DNA from: Cardiocondyla obscurior
Lineage: Eukaryota; Arthropoda; Insecta; Hymenoptera; Formicidae
Direction of reading: 5' to 3'
Assembly: GCF_019399895.1 (NCBI RefSeq)
Contig: NC_091870.1
Coordinates: 8,725,001 to 8,789,000, forward strand
DNA length: 64,000 nucleotides
The notes beneath the pieces were generated by a model. It was not told the DNA's origin. It saw nothing but the letters and a program-made list of their open reading frames with translations, and did no database searches. The position numbers and the translations under genes are program-made. Shown one piece after another: positions 11,301 to 24,199 of the stretch; position 1 is the stretch's first letter; each line of letters begins with the position of its first letter.

Positions 11301-13825
11301 GGAGGGTAGAGTACCGAGAAAAGAATGACGAGAGGTAGCTCCGCCGACTTGCGGAGACAGGGTCTCGTTGTCTACCGCAGATCGTGCACGTGTCGCGATC
11401 GCGAAACCTGTCCATAATTACTTTGCTTAACTGGGCATGCACCTCGCGAAATTACAATTACAAATCGCCGGCAAGCGAGGTCTGCGCCGTGCTCCCTCAT
11501 TAATTATTTATGAGATAACCCGTTGCGTTCGCGGCGGTCCTCCTTGCCCCGAATCCAGATTCAGATTTGTCCGAGTGAACCTCACTTTCCGTGCGGCACG
11601 CACCTCTTTCTTGCGTGCCGGTGCGTGTCGAGCTGCGTGCACGTGGAACGTACGCTTGTCATGTGCAAGATCAAAATTACGCGTTTAGAACCTCGATAAA
11701 AATTGTACTCGTACCTAGCTTTCTGACGTTCGCCGCGAAAACTGTACGCTTTTTTTACAACTTTTTAACAAGAACGAATTTGTAAAGATTACGGTTTGGT
11801 AAAATTCTGGGACACGCTACAGGCGCGCGTCACTGTTACACGATGTCTAAAAATGGGCTGGCACATCAATTACTTCGCGGTCTAATTAGCTTAAAGAATG
11901 AAATAGTTTTCTAGAAAGCATTTTCAATGACGTGTCTGAATTGCACGGTCCTAAATTAAGTTCTCAGATTTTTTTTGTAGTTTAGTACCTTTAATAAATT
12001 CCAAATCTCTATATTGATAATTGGCAATACTAGATGACGTAACGTAATTATTCTAACGACAGTAAAAAGTGTTCAAAAAAATTAATAATGGCAAGCAAAG
12101 ATAATACAGTCGTGTGCAATCGCGATTAAGTTGGGCAGTCTAATCGATAATGACGTAACGCATTCGTGTCCGTTCGAGGCTATTTTTTTTTTCTCACACC
12201 TTCCACGATACAGGAAGGCCAAGCGTGGGCATCGCGAAATACGTGCGTCGTTCTCTTGGCTGTTTGTCGTTTTTGCGCGTTAATATCTCGAGTCATTTAA
12301 AGACAAATCGAATATTGCGTATAATGCAATTCTGCGTTATACAATAGTTCCGCTTGCATTAATGTTTTTAATTTTTCTTGGAAATCGCGTACCTCTGCTT
12401 CCTATCGTGTCTTAAATTTCAGAACAACGCGGCAATTTTCACTGTGCAATTTTTTTTTTACGCATTTTTTATTAAATTAATCAATCACAAAAAAAGCAGC
12501 AGCAATTAAATCTTTACATCTTCTTTTTGAATAAGAAAATATATGTTAGATAATATAAAAAATTACTGCAAAGTTAGAATTAATCTTTGTAAACGGCTGC
12601 AAAAATTTATTTTCAAAGGCAAAGTTTTGCAAAAAATAATACGACTCGAGAAATTTGCCGTATGACACATCTCAGCACGAAGGAAGTGACGTCACAGTAT
12701 TATAGTTACAAGTCCCTCAATGGTCAGTCATGGTTGACAAACCAAGCGTCCACTTTTTTATTCCCTTCAAGTCTTCTTTGGCTTTAATATAAGTCTGCCT
12801 AGAGATTGCCCTTCGAGGTGTGTCGTACAAGGAATTAAAGTGAACTATTAAAGTTCGTATTTAAAACATCTATCTTATCTTACATAGAGAAATATTTAAA
12901 AAAAAGAATCAAATTAATTGATTAGATCCTCTTAAAAAAATTTTACGTGGTAAATTTATCGTCATTAATTTTTTTACGTCGATATAATACCGAGAAATAT
13001 ATTATGGAACGATAGGCGGAGCAGAGGTTTGCATTTGAAATTCGTCTAAATATCAACTGTCCATCGGATTTGGACATATCGATACGTGGGCCGATCGTTG
13101 TGCGCGCGAGACCTGAACAAGATGCCATATATGTGTCCGCTTGGCACAGAAACGATACGTGGGCCAAAAGAACATGTATCAAAATTGTAACCGGTCTATC
13201 TGAAAGTATTCCGATTACAAAACAAAGAGGGGAAAGAGCGAGAGCGAAAGAATTACTGCGATGTAATAGAATCGACAATTTATTACGTTATCGTAAGAAA
13301 GATTCTTATCAAGAACGCGTTTTTCTACCTTACGTAATATTTTCATAGACGTACGCGATTTATTTTACAAGGATCATAATTAATATCTGACGTAATGAAG
13401 CGTTACTGTCAGGAATAAATTTTTGAAGCTCCTGGATTCACGCCAGCAAAGAGCACGATTAATAATACATTTAGTAGTGATTATTACATTATAATATAAT
13501 AATAATTATTTATAAATATTAAACTTATTAAACACTAAGAAATGCATATTATTTGCATAAAACTAAAGAAATATTTTTTGCTCAACAATTGAAACTTTTG
13601 ATATAATTTAGTAATTTTTTTTATTTGCATCTAGTTTTTCTTCTTTAAAATCTGTTCCATTTTATTATTAATTGCGTACAAGCGACACGTATTTAAAGCG
13701 CCAATATTAAAGATGACACGATTACATTTCTTCTTAAATTAATGAATCTATTAATTTATCTGTCTATGAAAACTTATCTTTTATAATGTCGTAATTTTTT
13801 AAAGTGACAAAATTGATTACTTTAC
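8329..13825 (-). other. Large intron of - strand gene between exons A and B
   Basis: About 5.5 kb. Several open frames of 60-115 codons occur in GC-rich patches (8.5-9.1, 9.4-9.9, 10.6-11.7 and 13.0-13.3 kb), but on both strands at once and without good splice sites or recognisable domains. I treat them as chance. No RNA gene or mobile element was recognised. Confidence 0.45.
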
Positions 13826-13898
13826 CTGTAGCATCTCGAGTCGCGACGACGCCTGTGGTGCTGCCATATTTTAGCTGCCTATCGCTTATGATCTCGTT
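13826..13898 (-). CDS. Exon A of - strand gene (first exon placed with confidence)
   Basis: A 73-nt exon between a good 3' splice site (CTCTTTTTATTTTTATAG, 13899 on) and 5' site CTACAG|GTAAAG (13820-13825). Only one of three frames is open (phase 0 in, phase 1 out). It gives about 24 residues, NEIISDRQLKYGSTTGVVAT then RDAT. The single leftover G joins exon B in frame. No start codon lies in the exon, so the gene's 5' end is further right. The upstream exon must end in phase 0. Confidence 0.68.
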
Positions 13899-15679
13899 CT
13901 ATAAAAATAAAAAGAGTTTCGTAATTTATTAAAGAATAGACATTTGTTAATAATAACTACAATATATTTTATACATTTCGCTAACAAATAGTTAAGAAAT
14001 GAGAAATTATTAATTTAATATCGTCGACCGTAGGTGAATATCGTTTAAAAATAATATTTTTAATATTTAATCCGCGAAATGTTGCTTTTACACTGAAATA
14101 TACCGATTCAGACAGGACGCGAATAAAAAGAAAAAGAGGGTAATGTAAAAGTAGACTTATCAGGAGATACGATTGTGCCTCGCGCCAAGTTTACGTAAAC
14201 CGTGTAAACCGGCGAAGCAGATCTACTTTGAGAAAATTACACGTACATTTTCCATCTCGTTGATTTATAATTTTAATACAATAAGTTAATTTATAATTAA
14301 CAAGTTTCATCAGTTTAGCGAATTTCTCACGGGATTATAAAACGCTCTTCCGGCTTGATAAATTGAGATGCGTTTGCATACGTTACAGGTATTCCGGTAA
14401 AGGTAGTAGCGTTGGCGTCATAAACACTTAGACAAATGTTGCGTATCTGTAATTCGCAAGTGGTAGCGCGGTAATATCGCGGCCGAAAATAGGTTCGGAT
14501 CGGCGTGTGTGCGTGAAAACGATGCAGCTCCTCGAGCTCCAAATAATTATACTTGAAATAGAATTGCGGACTGTATGTATTAGCTGCAAAACATAAGTGG
14601 CCCCATAAGTGGATGCGCCGTAATAACCGAGTAAATATGGTTTGCTTTAGAAATTTATTACTTGTAGGACTACAACGTGCAAGTACGCTCTGACGTAAAA
14701 TTGAGATCTGCACCGTGAAGTGCTAATTAAGGTAACATTAATATTTTTAAATTAAGCTTGGAAATCACAAAACACACGCTTCGTTATTGCGTTAGGAAAT
14801 AATTTTATATTTCAAAGTACTTTTTTTTTATAGATACTATCGTTTTGCTTGGATGAAAATCCAAAGGTAAAGTTGACGTACTTTCCGAAATGAAGTTACA
14901 GCACGTATTTCAAATTTAATTTTCGTTAACGTCAAATAATAGAAATTGCGGAATCAATTTTTGATAAATAAATCTATAAAAATACCTTTAAGCTACTTAA
15001 GATTTCTCAGAATCGCGTAAAGAGAGAAACGCCGAGCTATCGTGAGCGCGTGCTATTCCCGAGCGGGGATATGTACATCAAAGGCTTATAATTGGCTTTC
15101 ACTTTTTGCTTCCCACCTGCCGCATTATCGCGGTGCAATTCGCGCGGCGCTCGCAAAGGTAATTCTAATAAAGCCAAAACGAATTCGAGCTCTGGACGGA
15201 GCGGCGAGTGAAACCGATCATTGTTGCTCTTTTGTACGAGTCCACCCCTCTGTAAAGATCGAGCCCGGGGCGGTGTAGGTGGCAGCAAATGTGGGCGCAA
15301 TTGATATTGTATTATCGGATTTGATCGTTTTCGTACATACGTTTTTTATCCTGATTTTTTTATTCAGTTAGCAGAACAAAAAGAAATTTTTTTTAAATAT
15401 ATTTTTTTGTCGCTATTTAAATTTTTTTTTTATATAATTAAACGTGAATAATATCTGGGTTTTTTTAATTAATGTATTCGCGATCCAAATTCATTTAAAT
15501 TCGATTGTCCTTGACAAGACGCTCTTCAGGAAATTATCGATACGTCATGGCTGTGGAGGTAACAGTGTTTTTAGGCCAACAGACACTGTGACTCACGATC
15601 CCTGACGCAATCGCGAGACTTTTATGGTTAAGGTCCGAGAGACGTAGCTACTCGCGACTTACTTGCAATTTTCTCCAAG

Positions 15680-15701
15680 CGTGAAGACGCACGTCTTCAC
15701 G
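15680..15701. repeat. Perfect short inverted repeat
   Basis: Arms CGTGAAGACG and CGTCTTCACG, 10 bp each with a 2-base loop. On the - strand a GTAAGT lies about 20 nt after it (15655-15665). Confidence 0.7.
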
Positions 15702-16236
15702 TTAACGCGTTAATGACAGAAATAATCGGTAACTGTCGCATTAAACGCTTAATTAACTCTGTTAAAATCGTCGTAGCTGAAGTATACAATTCGTACGACA
15801 CGGTCTACTTTATATTCGAAGAGATTGCGTTACTATTAATTCACGTATATTAACAAAAAAAATTTTTATTCCTTTTTATCGTTATCACTCGGTTTCTAAA
15901 CTGCTTATTTTTATCGCAAGCTGTCTGATCCTTATCTATATGCATACGTAAGCGACGTTTCACGGTTGAAGAACCGACTTCATAACGTGGAAGTCCCGGA
16001 ATCGAACTCGTCCGGTTAGGTTCGATTCGCGAGTCTTTGCGGGACAAATCTATCGACGGTATGTGCGCGAAGCGAACGAAAATGTCCGGCGACCCAGGTA
16101 TTCGACTCTCGTGTGCTCTTATTGCGCGGATTATTTATAGTTTTACTAAAAATGTACTCTTCGCCGCGAATCACCATAGGCTAACTCCCATACGTATGAT
16201 CAGCACCAAGTGCACGGCTTCGTTTCTATAATTAAA

Positions 16237-16252
16237 CCGCACGCGCGTGCGG
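16237..16252. repeat. 16-bp perfect palindrome
   Basis: CCGCACGCGCGTGCGG reads the same on both strands. GC-rich, in an otherwise AT-leaning stretch. No function is inferred. Confidence 0.7.
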
Positions 16253-18338
16253 TCATTTGCGATGAAGTTCGCGAGATGCGAATGTGTACGTACGTGACCG
16301 TGCCGATAAATCGCCCGAAACAATGAAATTGGACGAGCAAAAACCGCGTAACGATATTACGCGACGTCTACTCTCGGCGGTTGACTTTAATTGATGCCCC
16401 GAAAAAAAAAAAAAAAAACGAAAGAAGCGCACGACGGACTTTATTCTTCGGGCAATTAGGCGCCACTCCCCAAGCTGCACCGGATAAGAATCTCCGCAAC
16501 AGCTTAATAACGCGCGAACCACGACGTCGGAATTTTCGGCGTTATTGCTTGCGCGTGCATAATTAAGTTCGTACACTTGCATATGGCGAGCACGTGCCCG
16601 GTTCGAAGATGAGGAAGAAAAGGTACGCGGTTGAATGCGTTTGACACGTCGTGTCGGGATAACAACAGGGCGCGGCACATGCCGCAATTTGCACGGGTTT
16701 TGGATTTACCGGAAATCTTAATTTCTCTACGAACGTCTATCTCGTCACGCGCAAAAAGTATATCTCTTTACATTGAAGCACTCGTCAACGATCTACCGTT
16801 CGTCCGGAGATCTCTAAAAAAAGAAAAAAAAAAGTAAAAGCTGCGCGGAGCCGCGATTAAAATTCAGACTGCCCTCGTTACTATAGAATTCATTCAGTTA
16901 AAATCGTAATTAATTAAATAGCGCTAGATTATAATTCTGCATTGATTAAACGGCAAATTGGCATTGTGCGGCACAAAACAATATTCTCGATGCGGCTCGC
17001 CGGTGAGTTAATTACTCCGCAATTAATGCCGCGGCGGCTTTTAATAGCGTCTTCGAGATACGGGGGAGAAGCAATGATTTAACGGGCTGTGCGTAACGGT
17101 GCAATTAGGTGGCCTGCGTCTTAAGAACGCGTCTGGCTATTCCGCTCTCACATTCCTGTTATCTCTCATCTCGGCGCGGCGAAGCTAGACGCGCCGCAGA
17201 CGCGATTTCTTTCTCTCCTCCGGGTAATCGTCAATAATTACGTCGCAGGTCTAACTCGGCAGGATTGACGTAAAGCGCGGCTCGACAATTATTTTCGTCG
17301 CTTACCCACGTACGCCCTTTAAATCGCGCGATTATAGCGGAATTTAAGCGCGCGACAAACTGCACGATTTCGTTCATTAAAATAAATTGCAATGGCAAGT
17401 GTGTGTGAATTTTTCTATGAGAAACTGCAATGTCAATTAATTTTTTTCGCTGCTCTAAAGCTAAAAGATCCGCCGTTATTCCGTAATAAAATTTGACGTT
17501 TCAATTACATCCACACTTTCGATCCATTTACATCTTAAAAGTCAAAGTATTGCCCACATTTTATCTCAATTACGAAAGCAAGTTTTAACAATGCATTGTT
17601 CTTACGATCATTAAAGCGCAGGCTATCAGAACGGCGCTTCCATTATACATATTTCATTACATTCGTGTAAATATTTGCTTGAATAAAATTTAATAATTTA
17701 ATGATGCTTTCACGTCGTCTCATCAATTATAATTTTCGGAAAAAAAAAAAAACGACCGTGATAATGGCTTTATCATTAGTTACGCGTTAACCACGTTGAA
17801 AATCACTATTACATTTTCTGAAAGAAAGTTGAAGAGCCAGAACGCTTCTCGCGACTAACTTTCAGCGGTACGCAGCGATAAATTAATGGACATTGAAGTG
17901 GCATGCAAAATGTGATTAATATTTTTCGAGAAAACATCAACGTCACTCGCAATGTGAATTAATCTAGCAATTCTGAAAGAGTCAATTAAAAAAAAGTATC
18001 AGTACCAAAAATAATTTTCTAGCCTCCTCGACTCTAGTTTCCCTTTAAAAGATATTAATTTCAAAAAAACATTCGATAGTACCGCGGGAATAAACTTACG
18101 CGATCGTCAGACCAACGAGACGGTATCGAGCTGTTTCGACGATTTTCTTGACGTTCACCAAAGTGTGACTTGCGTAGCACGTTTCGTTTTACGGTACTCG
18201 TTGTGCATTATCAAAGCGGTGCGATAAGGCAGAATCTATTTAGCGTCGCCGAGTTCGATAGCGCGGGGAAACGAAATCTACGAGCGAACGGCGCACGGCG
18301 TGGCGTGACGGAAAAGCAAATCGAGAAAGCGCACTCAC

Positions 18339-18396
18339 CGTTGTCCGCGGGAAAGGACTCGGGCAGGAAGGTAATCACAGGCGATCCGCGGTCCGT
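18339..18396 (-). CDS. Candidate exon on - strand
   Basis: A strong 5' splice site (GACAACG|GTGAGTGC, 18331-18338) ends an open frame with patterned sequence DRGSPVITFLPESFPADN. Two 3' splice choices, after GTAAAG (exon end 18396) or after CTGTCAG (18423), give the same phase 0 in and phase 1 out, 27 nt apart. It cannot join exon A (13826-13898) directly because the phases differ, so another exon would be needed between them, or it belongs to another transcript. The high end is uncertain. Confidence 0.35.
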
Positions 18397-19520
18397 CTTT
18401 ACGCGAGGAGGACCAATGCTACACTGACAGTTCCACCGTCCCTCTCTGATTCATCCTGCGACTCCCTCTCCGTCCTTCTCCCGTCCACCTGGGAGAATGA
18501 AGAGAGTAAAAAGGCACCGGCGAGTAAACGAGCAAACGAGGGTTCGTGAACCCGAGAGAGAATACTGGGAGGGAAGTGAATGTCAGGTGAACGCGGCGCG
18601 TCCTGCTGGAAATGATGACAAGTCAGACCTCGCGATCCCTTCGCCGGAAGGTGTCCTTCGAGAGCTTCGAAGATATAATAAAGTTTCTTCGTGATGAAGT
18701 GATTTATCGGCGTGATGGATCATCCGGAGATGAAAGACTAGTTGGCCATGCTTGATAAATTGAATTCTTAACGAGTAGAGAGTATATCAACGAAAGATCG
18801 CAATCGACGGTGGATAGTATTACGTAAAACAAATAATATATTAAATCGCATAAAATTATTTATAAGAAGAAGTTCGACGTTCTTGTAATTAATCCTAGAA
18901 CTGACTTGGATCTTCGTCGAGATTTATTTTCCGAGCTCAAGTTTCTCGGAACAAAATTTTCTAAATCGTGGAAGACTTTTTTCATTATCAGAGTTCTCTG
19001 ACAACCGATATAATGTTTCTACCTGCCTGAACTACATTGTGTTTCAGTTCCAATTTGTATAAAAAAAAAAAATATTTGCAATTCTTTCGTGCAAACTGTG
19101 CTATTTTCTCTCGTGAAAAAAACAAAAATTAACATTGACATATGTAAATCCTTTTTACGATGATTAATAAGTACGGTTTGACGAGTACATCGTGTTTTAG
19201 ATATGTCTCTGCCCGTATTGAGCCGGGAAAAAAATAATTCAGCCAGAGGAAAGAAAACGATATCCATGTAAATTCGTAATAAGCGAAATTTCAAAATACC
19301 TTTTGTTAAATGCGAAGGAAAGACAAGAAATAGAATTAAAGTATTAAAGAATTTGGGTAAAGTTTTAAACCGGCACATCGTAAGTGACGAGTTGCACGAT
19401 TTTAGTTTATTTGCGTACGTAACTTGTCTCGCGAAAATGTATGCTCTGTTTTTTTTCCGGCGCGATATGTATTTAGTTAACAGAACGTCATGCATTTGCA
19501 TTTGCGACTTTTCGTGTAAC

Positions 19521-19538
19521 GTTTAAACATGTTTAAAC
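19521..19538. repeat. 18-bp palindrome
   Basis: GTTTAAACATGTTTAAAC is self-complementary and also a 10-bp direct repeat. Confidence 0.7.
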
Positions 19539-20153
19539 ATCCCGTTTGCTTTTACTATCTTTGTAAAAGATAAAAAAAAATAAAAATAAAAAAGGGGAAG
19601 GAAGCTAAATTTCGTAAAGTAGCGCGATCGGCCTGTGTATATATAGATATATGTGGATATATATTTACTGGTGTCCAAGACCATAATCGATTTTGTTCGA
19701 CCTACAAGTTGGAGTGGCGTAGCTCACACACCTACAAGCGAGTCATTATCGAATGCGTCTGATCGCTTATGATAATGGCGTTTCAATATTCAGTAGGTGA
19801 GTGAGCGGCCGAGTCATCGAGTAGCTTCTCATTTTAATTCCCCGTTCGTACACCTACCACCTTTGTACTTCGGGGCCAATATCGAGAGCGATAATATTAT
19901 TGTTGTCCTCCGACAGTGGGTGCCACCCAGGCGCGTTAATGAGCATCTGATCCCCCAGATATACTCATTTTATCCGATATCGAACAAAGTAAATCGACGT
20001 GGGCGGACGTCTTTGACAGATCGGCGACTAACTCTCCGTTCCGCGTTTAATTTCTCGTTGCGGCTTTCGAAACCCGAGTATTCGTCATTAGAAATAAGGT
20101 CGTGAAATACAGGGTAACGTATATATTCGTGCACACGTGAGAGGGTGGCAGAA

Positions 20154-20172
20154 GGGGGGGGGGGAAAGGGGG
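20154..20172 (+). repeat. G-run pair
   Basis: Eleven G, then AAA, then five G. A candidate for unusual secondary structure; could also be a polymerase-slippage tract. Confidence 0.6.
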
Positions 20173-23100
20173 TTTTCAACCGCGAGATCTGCAGATGGTG
20201 CGGCGTCTCGATTCTGCCTAAACGGAGACCCCGGGACCGCCGTAAGCTCTCACAGGAGCTACACAGGAGCACATTAATTCTATTCCCTTTAATTAACGGT
20301 TCCGTAATGGCGCCAGCTTAGGGACCTTTTCGTGGATAACACGCGAGTTCCGCTATCGCACGAGATCCGTACTGCAACCGTTTGCCGTGACGTTTCCGCA
20401 TTATGCGGCGATTGTTCGCCGGCATTTACCTTCGTGTTTCCCTCGCTACCGGCGAGGAGGAAAATCTGTTTCGAGCCTGCCTCGTTTTCGAATTAATCCA
20501 TAGATGTAACTCGGCGGAATTTTCAGTCAACGAAATCGGCAATTTAAATGCAGAATTAGATTTAAAGTAGTTTTAAAGCCTCTTGATCCTTCAGCAGTTG
20601 TTACATAGACAAGTTAATAGCCCCTGCTTAATGAAACCTGTTTGTTCACGTTTCGCGTGTGTCAAAGAGAAGAATAAATTTCTGCTAATGCAAAAGCTGA
20701 AAGGACCATCTCATGATTACAACATTTTTGCTCTCGAGACCGCTCGACCGCCTTTTGCTCAAATACGCTTTGTGCGAACGAACTTTCTCGCAAAGTAAAC
20801 CTCTCAGAGAATCGAGACGGGAGAGACAAAACCGCGGCAAAAGTTTTCTGGAAAAAGGTGTAATTTAACTCTTTCGCGGCGAGTGCATGAATTGTCGATG
20901 GGGGATGCAGAAACTTGGCGAATTTCTTTTTAGGCGGGACGCGCGTATTCGATTTCCCGCGGACGATTTTGCTCGTCAGGCGATTTTCTCGATGGCGACC
21001 TATTTATTAATCGTAATTAATTTATTTTGAGTTTTCTCGCGGATAATTACATTGCACGAAGCGCGAGCAGCGCGATGCGAATCACAATTATTTTCGTTTT
21101 GCTCCGCGCTTATGACATACAGGCTGCACTGATATCTTTCGTAGGTGGTAGGAAACGCGTGACTCATTTCTTTTTGTTCACCGTGTTATATAAATGTTAC
21201 GTCATGCCTCTCATGCATCAAGGTGTATAAGAGTGATCTTTTTCATTCCTATTCGCGCCGCGCATCGTTTACGCCACACTAGGTATACTAACAATGCAAA
21301 TAAAAAATAAAAAAATAAAAAATATTAATATATAAATTTATATACATTTCGTTTGATTTTCGAAGGAGTATTTAAGAAAGAAAATATATTATTTGTTGCG
21401 CGAATTGACGCGAACTCCATTAGCTTAATTTAAATGTAAAGAAATTAATAACGACATATTTTAGATAATTGTAGCGAATAAACTTCTGCTTTCACCAGTT
21501 GCTACGCCGCAATTGATTCGATACCGCCGAACTACTCCTGTTCGACGTGCCAATAATGGCTCGCGAGTGGTCCAATTTCGGCGGTTCCGGCCGCTAGTTC
21601 AAGCCAAGTCGATCGACAAAGGTTCGAAGCACTCCGTGCCTCGACTTCGTTTGGTCGAGATCGAATAACGGGCGACGTGACTGCCAAGATTGCTTCTCCC
21701 CCGCGAGATGAAAACTGGAGAAATAGGGATAAGCGCGTGTCGTCGTTCGTGCGAATAAAATTCGTAAAGGCGTAAAGGAATTCAAATCGCTTTTGTCGAC
21801 GATATCATATGGCTCGAAATGCCTATTGCGAACCGATTTTCGATCCCGTCGGTTTCGAGAACGTGCGAAACGTGACTCGAGGGAGGGTGTCGACATTCGT
21901 CTCCCAAATAACACGGCCGACGTGGCCGAGAGCGAATTAATCTCTCAACGCATTCTTCCTCTTTCATTTACTGCTTAAATAAGATTGCTTTTCTTTAAAA
22001 ACGTGAATTTTAATCATGTATTTTATTATTTTTGTAACATTAATCCGCTTAACAAAAATTTGCCGAAAATAATTGACTATTTCGCAGGGAACTGAGTGTA
22101 GGAATTTTTTAAGAATTAATTTATTTATATATAAATTTGTTTTTTTGCGTATTAAACTAATGCATTTTTTACGACATGTGTATAATAAAATGATATTCGT
22201 CTTTATCGCACAAGAAGACTTTCTTACGTTACTTCACGGTTCTTAGTCATGAATTCAGATGGCAGTACTTGGAAATGTCTGACTTAATAATTTTTCTTTT
22301 ACTTTATTACATTTAATAATATTTCATATTTTACTTCGACAAATATTACGTGACTAATTAAAACAGAATTTATTTTGTGTATTATTTTTATATTACTATT
22401 TTTGAAATGGATCTTAATGTAACAAAGAAAGCTTTATTAATTATTACCGTTAATGCGATATTCTGCTCTAAATCGAACATTGGATAGTGAATACAAAAAA
22501 GATAAAAACCCGGAAAATTCTTTTGCTGCTAAAATTTCTTCATTATTAATTCTTTTTATCATTACTACTTCATCTCTTTCATATCTCGTTTATTTCAATT
22601 ATTTTTTTTATGAAACGCGACGTATTTATTTGATAACAACTCCTTCGTAATCAATAACGCTGTTCAAATCTTATAAAATCTTTACTTAATCGAGTCACGT
22701 CAACATCTCGCGTCGAACCTAAGGGTTGAAATTCTCTCGGACTCTCGACAACTTCGTTGAGAGGTTGAAAAGATGATGACTATCGCGAGAGGCGAATTGT
22801 ATTTTAGAGATTTAGGTCAACACGCGAGAACGGACGCGGTACATCGGGTTGCTCTTTTACCAGATTCTAATGTCGTCACGGCGTCGTCGTACGTGATCGT
22901 CGAAACAGGTCGGGAATTATAGTTTCCATTACCTTGCGGCTCAACGAGACGGATAGAAATTAACAGGGTGTCGCATGGATGTAAACGTAAGTTAACCAAT
23001 TATATGGCCGTGACCGAGCGCGTTCAGGGAAAATGGTTTTAAGCACGTTCCTCAATTTTTTTTTTCCCTCCCGTAGCATTCCTCGAAAGCTTTCAATGCG

Positions 23101-23323
23101 GAAAATAACCGTGCGTCGATCGTAAATTTATTATCAAGCTCGACCGTCTATCCATTTATCGCAACATTAAAAAAATCTTTTATTTGCTCGAACACTTTAT
23201 TTCACGAAGCGGCAAAAATATATCACGAAAATTGCAAATAAAAATTATTGAATTTAAATTACTAGAAAAAACCATGCGCTCGCGTCGCGCGCGCTTTTTT
23301 TCTAAGGGATCCCAATTTAAAAG

Positions 23324-23424
23324 TACGAAAAAAAAATCAGGTGACTTACCAATCTGCATTTCAGCGGAGTTGAAGAGTTCTGCCGGTGACTGTAACATAA
23401 AATAAAACACATTAATGTAGACAT
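23324..23424 (-). repeat. Exon-like repeat unit, copy 1
   Basis: A 101-bp segment nearly identical to 53668-53764: three substitutions and a 4-base indel. A more diverged copy is at 29095-29181. On the - strand each unit reads as T/A-rich intron ending TTTTATGTTACAG, a short core, then GTAAGT. Beyond the unit the flanks of copies 1 and 3 do not match. Confidence 0.8.
23350..23389 (-). CDS. Candidate 40-nt microexon, copy 1
   Basis: Core of repeat copy 1, bounded on the - strand by TTTTATTTTATGTTACAG and GATTG|GTAAGTCAC. In phase 0 it reads SPAELFNSAEMQI plus one base; the alternative frame contains NSSTPLK. It shares ATGCAGAT[T/C]G|GTAAGT with copy 2. Length is 1 mod 3, as in copy 2, so the two could substitute for each other in a transcript. 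No proof that it is spliced, and the phase 1 end does not match exon A directly. Confidence 0.4.
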
Positions 23425-23446
23425 ATTATTATTAAAATCACGTTCA

Positions 23447-23479
23447 CTCTCGCTTGGCGTGAAGCAAGCCAAGCGAGAG
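23447..23479. repeat. 12-bp perfect hairpin near microexon copy 1
   Basis: CTCTCGCTTGGC and GCCAAGCGAGAG are separated by 9 bases. It lies 58 nt upstream of the copy 1 exon on the - strand, in its presumed intron. Copies 2 and 3 have no equivalent. Confidence 0.75.
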
Positions 23480-24159
23480 AGAACTAATCAGCATCGGTTT
23501 TATACAGTGACAATTAACAGTTAATTTACGCGTTACACCAATTTTTTAAAATAGATTATGTGATACATTAACTTTGAAAAAAAAAAAAAAAAAAAAAGAA
23601 AAGATAAGTTTGTCGACGGTGAATACAATAATTTATAGGATTGTAGTTATTTTACGGTACGCACTGGAAAATGATTGTAATGTTTTTAAAAGCAGTTTTA
23701 TTATTTAGTTCTTAACCAGGGAGCTCTGTTTTTAGAGAAATTTACAAAGGGATTTCTATACCGGAGAGATTTCTATAAGCATTGTGTCGAAACATAATAG
23801 AGCATGACTGGGCATAATTGAATAATTTTAGTTAGCCGCAAATATGAATCTTTATATAAATAATAACGCGATATTATAACAGAATATTCCTACTAATAAT
23901 ATTCATGGGTGTTCTATATTTTAACACCATATGGTATTCATAATAAGTAACATGAAATGTGTAATTTGAATAATGTTATATACAATATAGAATATAAAAA
24001 AATTATATATTAGACACGTATAAATTTTATCTTAGAAAATATTGCAGAGGTTTCGAGCGAGATATTTTTGAAATTTCCGAATATGAATACAAAATTAGAC
24101 TGATTTTCTCTCGTCGTGCACAATGCTTGCTCAAATTCAATTTCTAATTTAAATTATTA

Positions 24160-24161
<2 letters not shown>

Positions 24162-24197
<36 letters not shown>
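24162..24197 (+). repeat. CT dinucleotide microsatellite
   Basis: About 17 uninterrupted CT units, followed by degenerate CT-rich sequence to about 24215. Confidence 0.9.

Positions 24198-24199
<2 letters not shown>

Larger units (their letters stand above)
13899..23349. other. Mostly non-coding, presumed intron of the - strand gene
   Basis: 9.4 kb with mixed AT-rich and CpG-rich patches. Apart from the exon candidate at 18.34 kb and a few inverted repeats listed separately, I see no supported gene, RNA or transposon. Open frames of 60-160 codons have no splice sites or recognisable content. Confidence 0.4.

Noticed and set aside
15117..15249. - strand open segment between CTTTACAG and GCGGCAG|GTGGGA
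   Set aside because: Phase 0 in, 1 out cannot bridge to exon A, the 5' site is poor and the peptide is uninformative.
15960..16040. GGTTCGATTC-like box suggesting a tRNA
   Set aside because: No cloverleaf could be formed around it and no A box at the right distance.
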